Assembly: GCA_963763325.1 (NCBI GenBank) | Contig: CAVXOL010000023.1 | Span: forward strand, 558,001 to 622,000 | DNA: 64,000 nucleotides | Source of the DNA: JBBECJ01 sp963763325 | GTDB lineage: Bacteria; Chloroflexota; Chloroflexia; Thermomicrobiales; CFX8 | Direction of reading: 5' to 3' | Part shown: positions 8,128 through 18,317 of the stretch, piece by piece | How the letters are laid out: the number at the start of each line of letters is the position of its first letter | How positions within the stretch are numbered: the stretch's first letter is position 1 | Made by a program: the position numbers and the translations under genes | Notes under the pieces: model-generated | What the model was told of the DNA's origin: nothing | Databases searched by the model: none | Seen by the model: only the letters and a program-made list of their open reading frames with translations

Positions 8128-10590
8128 GTGTTGAACCGTTTCCTGAGCGATAAGCACTTGCCGTGGACTGTCGCGGCCCTCTATATCGTTGTGACCATCT
8201 GGATGACCTGGCCGCTGACTCCGAACGCGGGCAGCGTGGTCCAGGATCCTGGCGATCCGCTGTTTGAGATCTGGGTCATGCGGACCGTCCAGCACCGGCT
8301 CGTCAACGACCCGCTCAACCTCTATGACTCCAACGCGTTCCATGGGTTCGACGGTTCGCTGGCGTACTCGGAGGAAGCGATCTCGACAGCACTGCTGGCC
8401 TGGCCGGTCTATCTGGTGACTGGCAACGACGTGCTGGCCTACAACGTCATGTTGCTATCGGCCTTCTGGCTGGTAGCCTTTGCCGTCTACCTGCTGGCGC
8501 GCGAACTCGGCGCGAGTCCTGGCGCGGCGTTCATTGCCGGGATCGTCGCCTCGTTCGCTCCGGCCCGCTACGCCCATCTCAGTCACCTGCACATGCTCGT
8601 TATCGGCTGGCTCCCGCTGGCGCTCTGGGCGCTTACCCGCTATGTCCGTGGCGGGAGGGACGGATACCTGGTGCTGGCGGGCACCGCGCTGGCGATTCAG
8701 TTTCTGGCGTCCCTGCACATGGCTGTCTTCGCGACGGTCGTCCTCGCCCTCTACCTGCCGTTGCTGCTCTGGTTCGAGCGACAGGAGGGCGAGTGGTCGC
8801 CATCTGGCATCGCTCGACTGGCTATTGCGCTGATTGTTCCCTATCTGATTCTCGCGCCGACGCTGGTGCCGCATCTGCAGGTTGGCGACCAGTACAAGAT
8901 GAGCCGTCCGCGCTGGGAGGTTGAGGCGCTCTCGTCGTCGCCGTCGGCGTATCTGTCGACCTACGTCACCAACGGCTTCTGGAACGGGATCATCAATACC
9001 AGTTCGGAGCCGTTCTTCCCCGGCCTGGTGGCAATCGTCGGTGGGTTGCTTGCGCTGCTGGTCTGGCGGCGCTGGTGGGTCTGGTTCGCGGCGTCGCTGA
9101 CATTGGTTGCGGCCGTCCTCTCGTTCGGCTTCGATGTCGAAGTCGCTGGCCGGTCGGTCAAGATGCCCTACTGGCTGATCTACGAACTGGTCCCGCCGAT
9201 CCGCGACATTCGCGGCGTTGGCCGCTTTGGGCTGCTGACGGCGCTCGGCCTGCCACTACTGGCCGCCTTCGGCTACAGCGCACTCTGGCGGCGGTTCCGT
9301 GGCCGTGCGGGCGAGTACGTGGTGCCGGTGGGTGTCGCTCTTACGGCGATGCTGGCGATCTTCGCCTGCCTAGAGTTACGCGCTCCGGCCAGGGCTGATC
9401 CGGCTCCAGATGGCGAGTCGATGGCAGTCTACGAGTGGCTGGCCGGCCAGCCGAACGGCGCCATCGCCGAGTTCCCAGCCAACGGGTTGCTCGTCCCGCC
9501 AACCCAGCCGCCGGGAAGCCTGTTCCAGCCGATTCAGTACATGTACGGCTCGACCCGCCACTGGAAGCCGATCCTCTCCGGTTACAGCGGCTTCATCCCG
9601 GCGCCGCACATCTACTTGATGAACCACTTCGACGACCGCGACGATCCGGAGCGTCTGTCAATCGTTACGCCACGCAACGTCGGGCTCCTCCAGGAACTGG
9701 ATATTCGCTGGGTCGTATTCCACGCTCTACCAGGCTACGACATTCATGCTGCCATCCAGATGGCCGACAGCCTGCCCGAGTTGCGGCGCGTGGCCGAAGT
9801 TGGCACGAGTGTCGTCTACGAGCTGGTGTCGGAGACGCGCGAGCCGCTTCCGGCATCGGCGACGAACATCGAGATTCGAGGCGAAGCGTCAGCAGGCGGG
9901 CTGCTACCTGTCCACTTCCAGGTGTCAAACCCGCACGACAACCTCTCGATCCTGCATCTGGATGCGTTGCCGCACATGACCGCGCACTGGATTCGGGCGG
10001 ACGGGAGTATCGACCACACCGAGCGGTTCGAGGTCCCGATTCCTGTTGTCGTCGATGCTGGCACGACGACAGTCGAGGTCCTGCTCAATGCCCCTGATCA
10101 GCCAGGCATCTACACCGTCGATATCAGTCTCGACCGCACCGAGTTCGCGGACACCAGCCGGGAGGTCAACGTCTACGCGACAATCATCGGTGACAGCCCG
10201 CTCCTTCGCTTCGAATCCGTTGACTGGGATCGTTCCCCGTCGCCGCTTCCCGGTCAAAGCATCGCCGTCGATGTCTCGTGGATCGTGCTGGAGACGCCAG
10301 ACGCGAACTACTCGGCGACCCTGCAACTGCTCGACGCTGCGGGCCAACGCATCGCCGGCGCAGACCTGCTGGCTGGCGGCGAGATGCCGCCGACGACCGA
10401 CTGGGAGCCGGGCCAGCGGGTGACACTTACCTTCAACCTCGTGCTTGACGCCAGCCTGCCAGCCGGTGATTACCAACTGCTGACCGCCGTCTACGCCTAC
10501 CGGCCCGATTTTCCTCGTCTCCGTATCGAACTGGCCGACGGAACAGTCAGTACCGAAGCGATCGTTTCGGGCTTTAGTATTGGACGATAG
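8128..10590 (+). CDS. Large polytopic membrane protein, GT-C glycosyltransferase-like
   Basis: About 820 residues. The N-terminal half has roughly ten to eleven transmembrane helices, with an acidic first loop (QDPGDPLFEIW) after the first helix, the usual layout of GT-C mannosyl/arabinosyl-type transferases that use lipid-linked sugars. The C-terminal half (from about residue 430) is soluble and extracytoplasmic, with beta-rich segments towards the end. GTG at 8128 or TTG at 8131 is preferred to a TTG at 8086, which lies in the palindromic repeat. A sequence resembling a -10 box (TATACT at 8116) would fit a promoter just upstream. The exact sugar substrate is unknown; role in surface glycan assembly is inferred. 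Confidence 0.75.
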   Translation: MLNRFLSDKHLPWTVAALYIVVTIWMTWPLTPNAGSVVQDPGDPLFEIWVMRTVQHRLVNDPLNLYDSNAFHGFDGSLAYSEEAISTALLAWPVYLVTGNDVLAYNVMLLSAFWLVAFAVYLLARELGASPGAAFIAGIVASFAPARYAHLSHLHMLVIGWLPLALWALTRYVRGGRDGYLVLAGTALAIQFLASLHMAVFATVVLALYLPLLLWFERQEGEWSPSGIARLAIALIVPYLILAPTLVPHLQVGDQYKMSRPRWEVEALSSSPSAYLSTYVTNGFWNGIINTSSEPFFPGLVAIVGGLLALLVWRRWWVWFAASLTLVAAVLSFGFDVEVAGRSVKMPYWLIYELVPPIRDIRGVGRFGLLTALGLPLLAAFGYSALWRRFRGRAGEYVVPVGVALTAMLAIFACLELRAPARADPAPDGESMAVYEWLAGQPNGAIAEFPANGLLVPPTQPPGSLFQPIQYMYGSTRHWKPILSGYSGFIPAPHIYLMNHFDDRDDPERLSIVTPRNVGLLQELDIRWVVFHALPGYDIHAAIQMADSLPELRRVAEVGTSVVYELVSETREPLPASATNIEIRGEASAGGLLPVHFQVSNPHDNLSILHLDALPHMTAHWIRADGSIDHTERFEVPIPVVVDAGTTTVEVLLNAPDQPGIYTVDISLDRTEFADTSREVNVYATIIGDSPLLRFESVDWDRSPSPLPGQSIAVDVSWIVLETPDANYSATLQLLDAAGQRIAGADLLAGGEMPPTTDWEPGQRVTLTFNLVLDASLPAGDYQLLTAVYAYRPDFPRLRIELADGTVSTEAIVSGFSIGR

Positions 10591-10741
10591 GGCGTCGGAA
10601 ATCAGGACGTTTCGGACCGTTGACGATAGCGCTGCTGGAATGCACGCTTCAACAAGGAACGTTGACCGACTTCATGCCGAAGGCGGTCACTGTCGCCACG
10701 AACCACTGACACGACTGGTCGATGACAAGCGAGCACTATTG

Positions 10742-13700
10742 ATGCATGTCCTGATCGTTTCCGATGACGCCAAGGTCCGCACCGCAGTCGTCGAGTCGGC
10801 CAACGTCGACGGCGTCACCAGCGAGGTCGTCGATACGATCGAGGCCGCCGTCGTCAGCCTGACTCGCGCAGCGTTCGCGCTGGTTCTGATCCAGGAACGG
10901 ATCGGCAGCCGGTCGCCGGCCGAACTCTTCGCACAGGTGCGAGCGACCCCAGGCGGTGTCGAGAGCCGAGTTGTCGCAATTGCAACATCGAAGCGGACCG
11001 CACGCGGCGATCTGACCGCAGCCGGTTTCGACGACATCATCGTACTGCCTGTGAGTGCCGGTCAGATCATGCAGCAGGTCAATCGCGCCTGCCACGCCAT
11101 GCGTGAGCGCGAACAGCATCGCCGCCGGTTCGAACAGCTTGAGATCGTCAACACGCTCAGCTTCTATCTCGCCCGCAGCAGTTCGGTTGAGCGGCAAGTA
11201 CAACTTTCCATCCAGGCCGTCAGCCAGCTGTATCCATGGGCACGAGCAGCGATCTGGCTGCGTGGTGACGACGGGTCCGTCAGCCTCGCCAGAGCGGTCG
11301 GACTGTCCCCTACCTACGCCGGAGCAGCCAAACCGGTCTACTGTGGTATTCCGGCCGTCCGTTGGTCCAGACTGGCGGGTCAGCCGCAGTTCGTCTGCGA
11401 TCTCGCGGACGCTGACGACACGCTACGCGACCTCGCATCAACCGAGGGGTTTGCGGCGTCGCTGGAGATTGCTTTGGTCGCATCGTCCGGTGTGCTCGGT
11501 GTGCTCGCCCTCTATTTCGACGACGAGACTGCCCCGCCGGAAGAGGAGATCACGGTACTGGAAACGATCGCTGCGACGACGGCGATGGCGATTGTCACCG
11601 GCCGCCTTGCCGCCGAAGACCAGCGACCGCCAGCCGATGCCGGCGAGACCTACGGCGAGATTTTCGAGCATCTGCCCGACCCGGTCTTCCTCCATGATGT
11701 CGACGGACATTTCGTCCTCAGCAACCCGGCCATGCTGGAGCTGTCCGGATATCCGGCGAGCCAACTTGAGCAACACACCATCTACGAACTTTTCAGCCGT
11801 GACGACGCCGACCTGATCGGAGACCAGGTCTCCTACCTCCTCCATCTCGCCACGTCCGACGAGCCGACTTACAACGTCATCGGACCATTGCCAGTCGATC
11901 TGCTGCGAGCCGATCGACTGGCGGTCCATGCCGATCTCTACCTGCGCTCGCTGCGGCTGCCTCACCTCGGCGACGACGTTTTCATCCAGGGCATCGTCCG
12001 CGATGTCAGCGAGAACGAGCGAGTCCGGCAAGAGCTCAACGCGAACCAGACGATCGTTCGCATCATGGCCGACGCGACCGACGTCGATACCGCAATGACG
12101 CAACTCTGGTACATCCTGACGGCACAGCTTGGCTACACCCGCGGCGGCATCTGGACCGTTAGCCCGGATGGCAGCGAACTGATTACCCGGGCTGCTACCG
12201 AGGGATTCTCACTGGCATCGTTGTCGATCAAGCGCGGCATCATCGGCCGCGTCGCCCGCGAACGCAAGCCGGTCTTTATCCGCGACGTCTCGGAAGACCC
12301 GGACTACATCAGCATCGACCCGGATGTCTCCAGCGAGATCTGCGTCCCGATCCTGAGCGGTGACCGGATCATCGGCGTCATCGATGTCGAGGCAGACGCC
12401 AGCCAACCGCTAGACGAGCGCGACCTCAGCTTTCTACGCTCGCTGGCGACTCAGATCGCCGGGCTGATCGAGCGTGCCGAACTGCATGAGAACCTGGAGC
12501 GTCAGGCATCGACCGATCTCGTGACCGGCCTGCCCAACCGCCAGGTCTTCCAGGAGCGTCTCGACAGCGCTGTCGCTCAGGCGCAACGCGGCAAGGTTTC
12601 GACGCTGATGATCGGCATCGACAACTTCAAGGGGATCAACGAGCTGTATGGCCACATCGTCGCCGACGATGTCCTGCGCCAGATCGCCCAGACATTGCGC
12701 GACCGTGTGACCGACACCCAGATACTGGCCCGATACACGAGTGACACCTTTACGATCCTGCTGCCCGGCATCAACCGCGACCACGCCGTCACGATCGCTG
12801 AGAACCTGCGGATCGGTGTTGCGATGCAGCTCTACATGGCTGCTGAGCAGGTCGAGCAGGTGTCGGTCTCGATCGGCGCCGCCACCTATCCCGACGACGC
12901 ACAGTCTGCCCAGGAACTCCTCCAGGCCGCCGACCATGCCATGTACCTCGCCAAACGGGCCGGCAAAAACCAGACCTTTCAGTCCAATAAGGCATTCGCG
13001 ACCCTCGCTCCACATCATGGCCGGATCACCGACCTGTTGCGTCAGGCGCCAAAGGAAACGCTCTCGATGCTGGTCCGCGCGATGGACCAGCGCCTGCCTG
13101 AGCGCAAAGGCCACTCGGAGCGCGTCACGCGTTACGCAATGGCAATTGCCCGTGCAATCAACCTGCCGGACGCCGAGCTGCCACGCCTCCGGCTGGCTGC
13201 CTACATCCACGACATCGGCATGGCGACGCTCCCCGACTCGCTGCTACGCAAACCCGGCCGTCTGTCCCCAGAGGAGCGCGAACAACTCCGCAATGTCCCA
13301 CTCGAAGCGCGCGACCTGCTCGCCCAACTCGACATCTCTGATTCGACGCGGCTGGCCGTCGTCCACCAGCGCGAGAACTGGGACGGCACCGGCCACCCGG
13401 ATAAGCTGAGCGGACAGCAGATCCCGATCGGCGCGCGGATCATCGCCGTCGCCGACGCGATCGATGCCATGACAAGCTCGCGCGCACACCGTGAGCCGAT
13501 GTCGATTGACGAAGCACTCGACCAGGTCAGGCGTCAGTCCGGCACCCAGTTTGACCCGGACATTGCTAGTGCCGCCAACGTCCTGACATCGATCATCAAG
13601 CCACCGGAACAGCCTGCTTCACCCACTGAATTGCAGCCTGCGGATACCATCGATGCGGTCGATGATGTTACCGATGACCCTCAGCCTGACGAATCCGCTG

Positions 13701-13747
13701 ACGAAGCTGAGGCGATTTCAGAACCTGTCACCAGCGACGGCGACTGA
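10742..13747 (+). CDS. Multi-domain sensor: receiver-like, GAF, PAS, GAF, degenerate GGDEF and HD-GYP-like
   Basis: About 1001 residues. Order: receiver-like fold (1-120), GAF (about 135-290), PAS (about 300-415), GAF (about 440-580), GGDEF-like (about 590-755), HD-GYP-like (about 770-940), acidic tail. Several key residues are lost. The receiver has Gln in LVLIQERIG where the phospho-Asp belongs. The GGDEF signature reads YTSDTF and the first metal Asp is Gly in MIGIDNFK. The HD domain keeps YIHDIG and DGTGHP but has HQRE for HHE and VPLEA where HPxxG is expected. It may therefore sense rather than turn over c-di-GMP. ATG at 10742 is chosen where homology to a receiver begins; the open frame extends back to 10580. 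Confidence 0.85.
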   Translation: MHVLIVSDDAKVRTAVVESANVDGVTSEVVDTIEAAVVSLTRAAFALVLIQERIGSRSPAELFAQVRATPGGVESRVVAIATSKRTARGDLTAAGFDDIIVLPVSAGQIMQQVNRACHAMREREQHRRRFEQLEIVNTLSFYLARSSSVERQVQLSIQAVSQLYPWARAAIWLRGDDGSVSLARAVGLSPTYAGAAKPVYCGIPAVRWSRLAGQPQFVCDLADADDTLRDLASTEGFAASLEIALVASSGVLGVLALYFDDETAPPEEEITVLETIAATTAMAIVTGRLAAEDQRPPADAGETYGEIFEHLPDPVFLHDVDGHFVLSNPAMLELSGYPASQLEQHTIYELFSRDDADLIGDQVSYLLHLATSDEPTYNVIGPLPVDLLRADRLAVHADLYLRSLRLPHLGDDVFIQGIVRDVSENERVRQELNANQTIVRIMADATDVDTAMTQLWYILTAQLGYTRGGIWTVSPDGSELITRAATEGFSLASLSIKRGIIGRVARERKPVFIRDVSEDPDYISIDPDVSSEICVPILSGDRIIGVIDVEADASQPLDERDLSFLRSLATQIAGLIERAELHENLERQASTDLVTGLPNRQVFQERLDSAVAQAQRGKVSTLMIGIDNFKGINELYGHIVADDVLRQIAQTLRDRVTDTQILARYTSDTFTILLPGINRDHAVTIAENLRIGVAMQLYMAAEQVEQVSVSIGAATYPDDAQSAQELLQAADHAMYLAKRAGKNQTFQSNKAFATLAPHHGRITDLLRQAPKETLSMLVRAMDQRLPERKGHSERVTRYAMAIARAINLPDAELPRLRLAAYIHDIGMATLPDSLLRKPGRLSPEEREQLRNVPLEARDLLAQLDISDSTRLAVVHQRENWDGTGHPDKLSGQQIPIGARIIAVADAIDAMTSSRAHREPMSIDEALDQVRRQSGTQFDPDIASAANVLTSIIKPPEQPASPTELQPADTIDAVDDVTDDPQPDESADEAEAISEPVTSDGD

Positions 13748-13813
13748 ACCAATTCGATTTCGAAGCAGCGGGGGCTGTCGGCAGGAATCCATCGAAACCG
13801 TTGCCAAGTGCCT

Positions 13814-14629
13814 TCAGGCACGGCCCGGAATTGTCGCCGTGAGATGTTCGATGACAACCGGATTGAACGCCGCAGCGTCCTCCATGTTCGGTAGGTGGCC
13901 CAGCCCCGGCAATACGATGTGGCGCGCACCAGGAATCCCCGCCACAAGTACTTCGGCGTTCCGGCGCATACCCTCGATGTCATGCTCTCCGACGACAATC
14001 AGGGTCGGTACGTCAATCTCGCCCAGTCGTGCGGCGCAATCCGGTTCTCCCCAGGTTCCTGGGTCACGGTCAGTCCAGCCCCAGCCGGAGTAGCCGGCAA
14101 CCATCTCACGAAGCGCCGTTCGGGCAACGGGCCGCTGATTGACGGCATCAAACAGGGAACACTCGACCCAGAGAGCCTTGGCGGCGTCTGCCCCGCCAGC
14201 CTGGCCTGCTTTCCAGACATCACGGCTCAGAGATCCCAAATCGGGCGTCGCCATTCCGGGCAACACCGATCCGACCAATATCAACGCGGTGACCCGTTCG
14301 GGATGATGCAGGACAAAGTCGAGCGCGATCGCCCCACCAAGTGACAATCCAACCAACGCCGCTGTCGAAATCCCCAGGTGGTCAAGCAGCGCGGCGAGAT
14401 CGGCGTGGTGCTGATAGTGGACACCTGCCTCCGGAATTGCCGACTGGCCGAAGCTACGCAGATCGTAGCGGACGACCCGAAATCGCTCGTGAAACGCCTC
14501 GACCTGTCCATCCCACATGCGCGTGTCCAGCGAGAATCCGTGGACCAGTACGACAGCAGATGCGTTGCTATCTCCGGAGACCTCGTAGTACAGCCGAGTA
14601 CCGTTCACCTCAACGAATTCGCCGCCCAC
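13814..14629 (-). CDS. Alpha/beta hydrolase (3-oxoadipate enol-lactonase-like)
   Basis: A 271-residue alpha/beta hydrolase with nucleophile S96 in GLSLGG, acid D217 in GEHD and H245 in GLGHLPNME, plus the oxyanion loop VHGFSLD. The overall look is that of PcaD-type lactonases and related esterases, but no beta-ketoadipate genes lie nearby, so the substrate is open. The GTG start at 14629 has AGAGG seven bases upstream. It follows the Crp-family regulator by ten bases on the same strand, so the two probably form an operon and the regulator may control it. Confidence 0.87.
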   Translation of the reverse strand: MGGEFVEVNGTRLYYEVSGDSNASAVVLVHGFSLDTRMWDGQVEAFHERFRVVRYDLRSFGQSAIPEAGVHYQHHADLAALLDHLGISTAALVGLSLGGAIALDFVLHHPERVTALILVGSVLPGMATPDLGSLSRDVWKAGQAGGADAAKALWVECSLFDAVNQRPVARTALREMVAGYSGWGWTDRDPGTWGEPDCAARLGEIDVPTLIVVGEHDIEGMRRNAEVLVAGIPGARHIVLPGLGHLPNMEDAAAFNPVVIEHLTATIPGRA

Positions 14630-14639
14630 GTGATCACCT

Positions 14640-15329
14640 CTAGTACACGTAGTCCTTCAGCCGGTCGGGATTCATGATAACGATCTCATCCTTGTCGGTC
14701 GCGATGACATCGAGTCCCTCAAACATCCGCAGCGCCTTGTTGATACTGACGCGCGTCGTCCCAAGCTCGGCTGCCAGATCGCTCTGGCTGATCTCGAACG
14801 GAATCGCAATGCCGGCCTCACGCTGCTGGCCACTCCGGCCAGCCAGGTTCAACAGCCATTTCGCGACTCGGCCTGGAACGTCCAGCGCCTGCAGGTCGGA
14901 GAGCCGATCGTTGGTATCGCGGATCATCCCGACAAGTCCCTGCATCAGCGCCATCGCGACCGTCGGTTCGTTGTGGATCATGCCCATCAGGGCCGCGCGC
15001 GGCAGCATCCGGACGACGACCGGGGTTTGCGCGATGACGGTCGCCGACCGTGGTGAGCCGTCAACCAGCGCCAGCTCGCCAAATGATGCCGGCGCCTCCT
15101 GGACGGCCAGGACGACCTCCTGCCCGCCGGCCATGAAGCGGCTGACCTTGACGCGCCCCTCTTCGAGGATCAGCAACGTCTCGCCCGGATCACCCTCGGA
15201 GAAGAGTACCTGCCCCTCCGGGTAACGCCGCACGCGGCTCTCCGCCTCGAGCACCGCCAGCATCCCTGGCGCAAGCTCGGCGAACAACGGAACCTGTTCC
15301 AGATGCCCTCCAACCGATCGCATCGCCAT
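14640..15329 (-). CDS. Crp/Fnr family transcriptional regulator
   Basis: A 229-residue regulator. The N-terminal cyclic-nucleotide-binding-type domain (about 12-130) includes EGDPGETLLILEEGRVKV and SFGELALVDGSPRSATV; the phosphate-binding cassette is close to that of cAMP receptors (GELA and PRSAT), so a nucleotide ligand is plausible. The C-terminal winged helix (about 150-225) has its recognition segment at about 178-198 (ISQSDLAAELGTTRVSINKA). There is no Fnr-type cysteine cluster. Start at ATG 15329 after GGGGGT. Likely co-transcribed with the hydrolase downstream. Confidence 0.92.
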   Translation of the reverse strand: MAMRSVGGHLEQVPLFAELAPGMLAVLEAESRVRRYPEGQVLFSEGDPGETLLILEEGRVKVSRFMAGGQEVVLAVQEAPASFGELALVDGSPRSATVIAQTPVVVRMLPRAALMGMIHNEPTVAMALMQGLVGMIRDTNDRLSDLQALDVPGRVAKWLLNLAGRSGQQREAGIAIPFEISQSDLAAELGTTRVSINKALRMFEGLDVIATDKDEIVIMNPDRLKDYVY

Positions 15330-15505
15330 TCCGCTACCCCCTGTCTGAGTGATGGGCGTGTTGAGTGTAGAGTGTTGAGACCATCGTCCGTCCTGACGAG
15401 TCAGGCGTCAATCCCTGTCAATGGTCTCGCGTGTCGGAATGACATTCGCCAATCCCGGCGCGGTCCGAGCCTGCATCGGCCCGCGCCGTGAAAACGGTCA
15501 GATCC

Positions 15506-17266
15506 TCAGCACGCAGCATTCAGCATCTTCGTCGCCTGGTCGAGCGCGTCCTGAATGCGGTTGCGCTGGCGAGTGAGGCTGGTCAGCAGGAAACGGTGCT
15601 CGCTGGACGTGGGATCGAGCGCGGCCAGCTCTCGCATTGGCGCGAGGCCGGGCAGGACAGGCAGTTGGAGAGCCGGGTCCATCTCGTAGGGGCCATCGAT
15701 CGTGAAGAGTGCCGGGTTGACGATCCGTGTCACGCGCAGGACGGTATCGTTGTATTTCGCGATGTCGCTATCCGGCCCGCTGCTGGCGAGGCGCTCGGCC
15801 GCGTCGAGATAACGGTTGGCCGACTCGATGGCCGGCGTCAGGTCAAGATACCGACCGGCGATCTGATGGAGTTCGGTCAGGTTCTTCAGGAAATCGTTCG
15901 CGCTCGGGACGAAGTTGTATGGGTGAGCCTCCGGGACGCACATCTCGGCAACGAGTGTGACGTAGATGCGCGTGTCATCGGCCAGGATGTTCGCGTCAGC
16001 CTTGTCAAGCGTGTCCTCGGGCGAGTGCCACCAGTATGCGCCGCCGCACCCTCCAACCGCCTTGCGGTCGGGATGGTCCTGCGGCAGCATCCGGAACGCT
16101 CCCATGCTCGGCAGGCCGACACCCAGGAACGATTGATCGCCAGCCTTCAGCGGGCGCCTGATATTTGGATCCTGACCGGAGAGGCGCTTGACGACCTCGG
16201 ACGTGATGTGCTCGATCTCGCCCATGTTGTAGCGGCAGTCCCAGATCTCCGTCTCACGAACGCCGGGGGAGTCGATGTTGAGATACCCAAGGCAGCGCTC
16301 GCGCAACTCGATGAAGTGCGAGTCGGCGTACCAGGTCGAGCCGGAATAGCGTCCGGTCGAGTGTCCTGGCCACCAGCCGAAGCGGACGCCGTGACGCAAC
16401 TGGCCGCGCTGCTCATTCAGCACCCGCGCCATCTCGATCAGGGCCGCGTCACCGGTCGCGTTGTCGGTGACACCTTCGTACCACGAGTCGATATGCGCCC
16501 CAACCAGCAGGAATCGATCGTCGATTGCTGCCCCGGCCTCGACATCGGCGACAACCAGTGGCAGCTTCATCCAGGCAGTGTGCACATCCGAGGTCATCCG
16601 CACCCGGACCGTCCCGGACTGGCAGCGCTCAGCCAGCCGTTCGCCGTCGACGTTACTGACGCCGAGGACCGGGATCGTCGGAAGTCGCAGGGCCGACTCC
16701 GGCGTCGGGGTCCCCCAGACGCTGGTGCCGATCATCTCGTGGATGACCGACTCGTCCGAGGGCCAGATGTGGATGTGGCCGGCCGCGCCGCGCTCCTGTG
16801 CCCTGCGGATGCCGTCCGGACCGCCATCCATCGTCAGGACGATCTTGCCGCGCACATCCAGCCCGCTGTAGTCACCGGCGACGGAACGGTGCGAGAAGAT
16901 CATCGCCCCCGCCTCGGGCTGATCGAACGGCACGAAGATGAGCTCGGCCTCGATCCCACCGTCCGGTGTCGTCATCCCGAACGAGCGTGTCCGAACCGCG
17001 ACTTCCTCAACGGCCGCGCCGTCGGCATCCAGCAGCGTCAATGTCCCTTCGCGTGGCCAGGAGATCAGCGAATCGAATTCCAGGATCTCAGCCCGGATGC
17101 CGTACTCCGTCATCTGGTCGCGGATGTATTCGGCTGCCCGGCGCTCATCCTCTGTTCCGGAATCACGAAACAGGTTCGAGAACGTATTCAGATGCGCTTG
17201 CAACCGTTCTGCGGAAACCGCTGACCGTAGTCCATCCGCGACCTGATCGATGCCTGTCGTCGTCAT
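15506..17266 (-). CDS. M28-family metallopeptidase-like protein with PA domain
   Basis: A 586-residue protein. A PA (protease-associated) segment lies around residues 115-200, followed by an M28 zinc-peptidase fold. The first metal residues are visible: H258 and D260 in GAHIDSW, and D268 in TDNATG. The position that normally carries the catalytic and bridging Glu-Glu reads WWPGHSTGRYSGS at about 296-308, so the two glutamates are absent; this is a divergent subgroup or an inactive enzyme. No signal peptide. ATG at 17266 is chosen because GGGGAGGGG precedes it; the open frame begins at 17287. It lies 51 bases downstream of the AroM-like gene on the same strand. Confidence 0.83.
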   Translation of the reverse strand: MTTTGIDQVADGLRSAVSAERLQAHLNTFSNLFRDSGTEDERRAAEYIRDQMTEYGIRAEILEFDSLISWPREGTLTLLDADGAAVEEVAVRTRSFGMTTPDGGIEAELIFVPFDQPEAGAMIFSHRSVAGDYSGLDVRGKIVLTMDGGPDGIRRAQERGAAGHIHIWPSDESVIHEMIGTSVWGTPTPESALRLPTIPVLGVSNVDGERLAERCQSGTVRVRMTSDVHTAWMKLPLVVADVEAGAAIDDRFLLVGAHIDSWYEGVTDNATGDAALIEMARVLNEQRGQLRHGVRFGWWPGHSTGRYSGSTWYADSHFIELRERCLGYLNIDSPGVRETEIWDCRYNMGEIEHITSEVVKRLSGQDPNIRRPLKAGDQSFLGVGLPSMGAFRMLPQDHPDRKAVGGCGGAYWWHSPEDTLDKADANILADDTRIYVTLVAEMCVPEAHPYNFVPSANDFLKNLTELHQIAGRYLDLTPAIESANRYLDAAERLASSGPDSDIAKYNDTVLRVTRIVNPALFTIDGPYEMDPALQLPVLPGLAPMRELAALDPTSSEHRFLLTSLTRQRNRIQDALDQATKMLNAAC

Positions 17267-17317
17267 CGCCTGAGCCCCTCCCCACATCCGTCGTTCCAGA
17301 AGTCGACGACGTTGATC

Positions 17318-18034
17318 CTAAACTGCTACCCGTGCTGATGCGCCCTTCAAGAGTTCGGTGACGATACCTGCCAGCAGTGCATGGGCGAGGACGACTGGGA
17401 CGCCGGTGACCTCAGCGACCACGTCGCGCATTGGAGCATCCATTCCTACACACGTCATCCAGACCAGGTCACAGTTGGCCGAACGGATCTGTTCGGCAGC
17501 CTCGCGTGCGAGGTCGAGCCGGTCGGGGCCGACGTACGGGGACGCGGCCGTCACGGTTGCGTCGATGCCGAGTGCGGCATAGCGAGCGCGTTCCTTCTCG
17601 ACCTGCCCCGCGTCGGGTTTGATGATCCCGAGACGCCGTCCGGCCGCCAGCGAGCCGATCACAGCCGGGAAGAGTGTGCCGGGGTTGACGATCAACCGTT
17701 CCGAGCGCAAATCGCTCCAGTTTGCTCCGCAGAGGATGACGACAAGGCTCGCGCCGTCCTCGCTAACCAGACCATCGACAGCGGCCTGCATCGCCGGCAG
17801 TATTTTCGCGTGCGAGAGCAGCACCGACGAGCCATCACGCAGTTTCGTGACGATCCCAACCTCACCCGGTTCGGCCCAGTACGGTCGTGTCGCTTCGTAC
17901 GATAGACCATCAAGCGCGCCACGCTCGACGATCTCCAGTCCAGCAGGCAAATACGCGCGCATTGCCGGCACAACATCATCGCGGGGTGACTGACCGATTG
18001 TCGCCATCCCGACTCGCTGCGTCATCGAATCCAT
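17318..18034 (-). CDS. AroM-like protein
   Basis: A 238-residue AroM family protein. The N-terminus RVGMATIGQSPRDDVVP is the family hallmark; the rest has a Rossmann-like layout resembling Asp/Glu racemases (VVILCGAN and WMTCVGM supply two cysteines in places used as catalytic Cys by racemases, which is suggestive only). The E. coli aroM function is unknown. ATG 18034 has GAGGTG six bases upstream, better than the codon at 18094. It is upstream of the M28-like gene, so both may act on the same peptide or amino acid metabolite, which is inference. Confidence 0.83.
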   Translation of the reverse strand: MDSMTQRVGMATIGQSPRDDVVPAMRAYLPAGLEIVERGALDGLSYEATRPYWAEPGEVGIVTKLRDGSSVLLSHAKILPAMQAAVDGLVSEDGASLVVILCGANWSDLRSERLIVNPGTLFPAVIGSLAAGRRLGIIKPDAGQVEKERARYAALGIDATVTAASPYVGPDRLDLAREAAEQIRSANCDLVWMTCVGMDAPMRDVVAEVTGVPVVLAHALLAGIVTELLKGASARVAV

Positions 18035-18317
18035 GGATGCACCTCGTAGGTTCCAGGTCCAGTCCCAATTGGCCAACATACAGCATCTCGCCACTACTCA
18101 GGCAGTCTGTCAAGAGTCATGCTCGACCGGTACTGTCGTATGACCCGATAGAGTCTCTCGTCTGACAGAAAGAGTGCCGATTGGCGCATCGTCGGTGGTC
18201 AAAAGACCTCGTACGCTTCATGGTGAACGAACATGCCCGGTTGGAGCACGTTGCAACAGGTTCGAATGACCGCCTCTTCGTACGACCCGACTCGACATCC
18301 TGGAGCGCGAGACGACG

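Noticed and set aside
10580..10741. Extra N-terminal region of the sensor protein from 10580
   Set aside because: Overlaps the end of the preceding gene and is not conserved-looking; the receiver-like fold begins at the ATG at 10742.
18240..18275. GGTTCGAATG motif reminiscent of a tRNA T arm
   Set aside because: No acceptor or anticodon stem could be paired around it; no tRNA gene fits.
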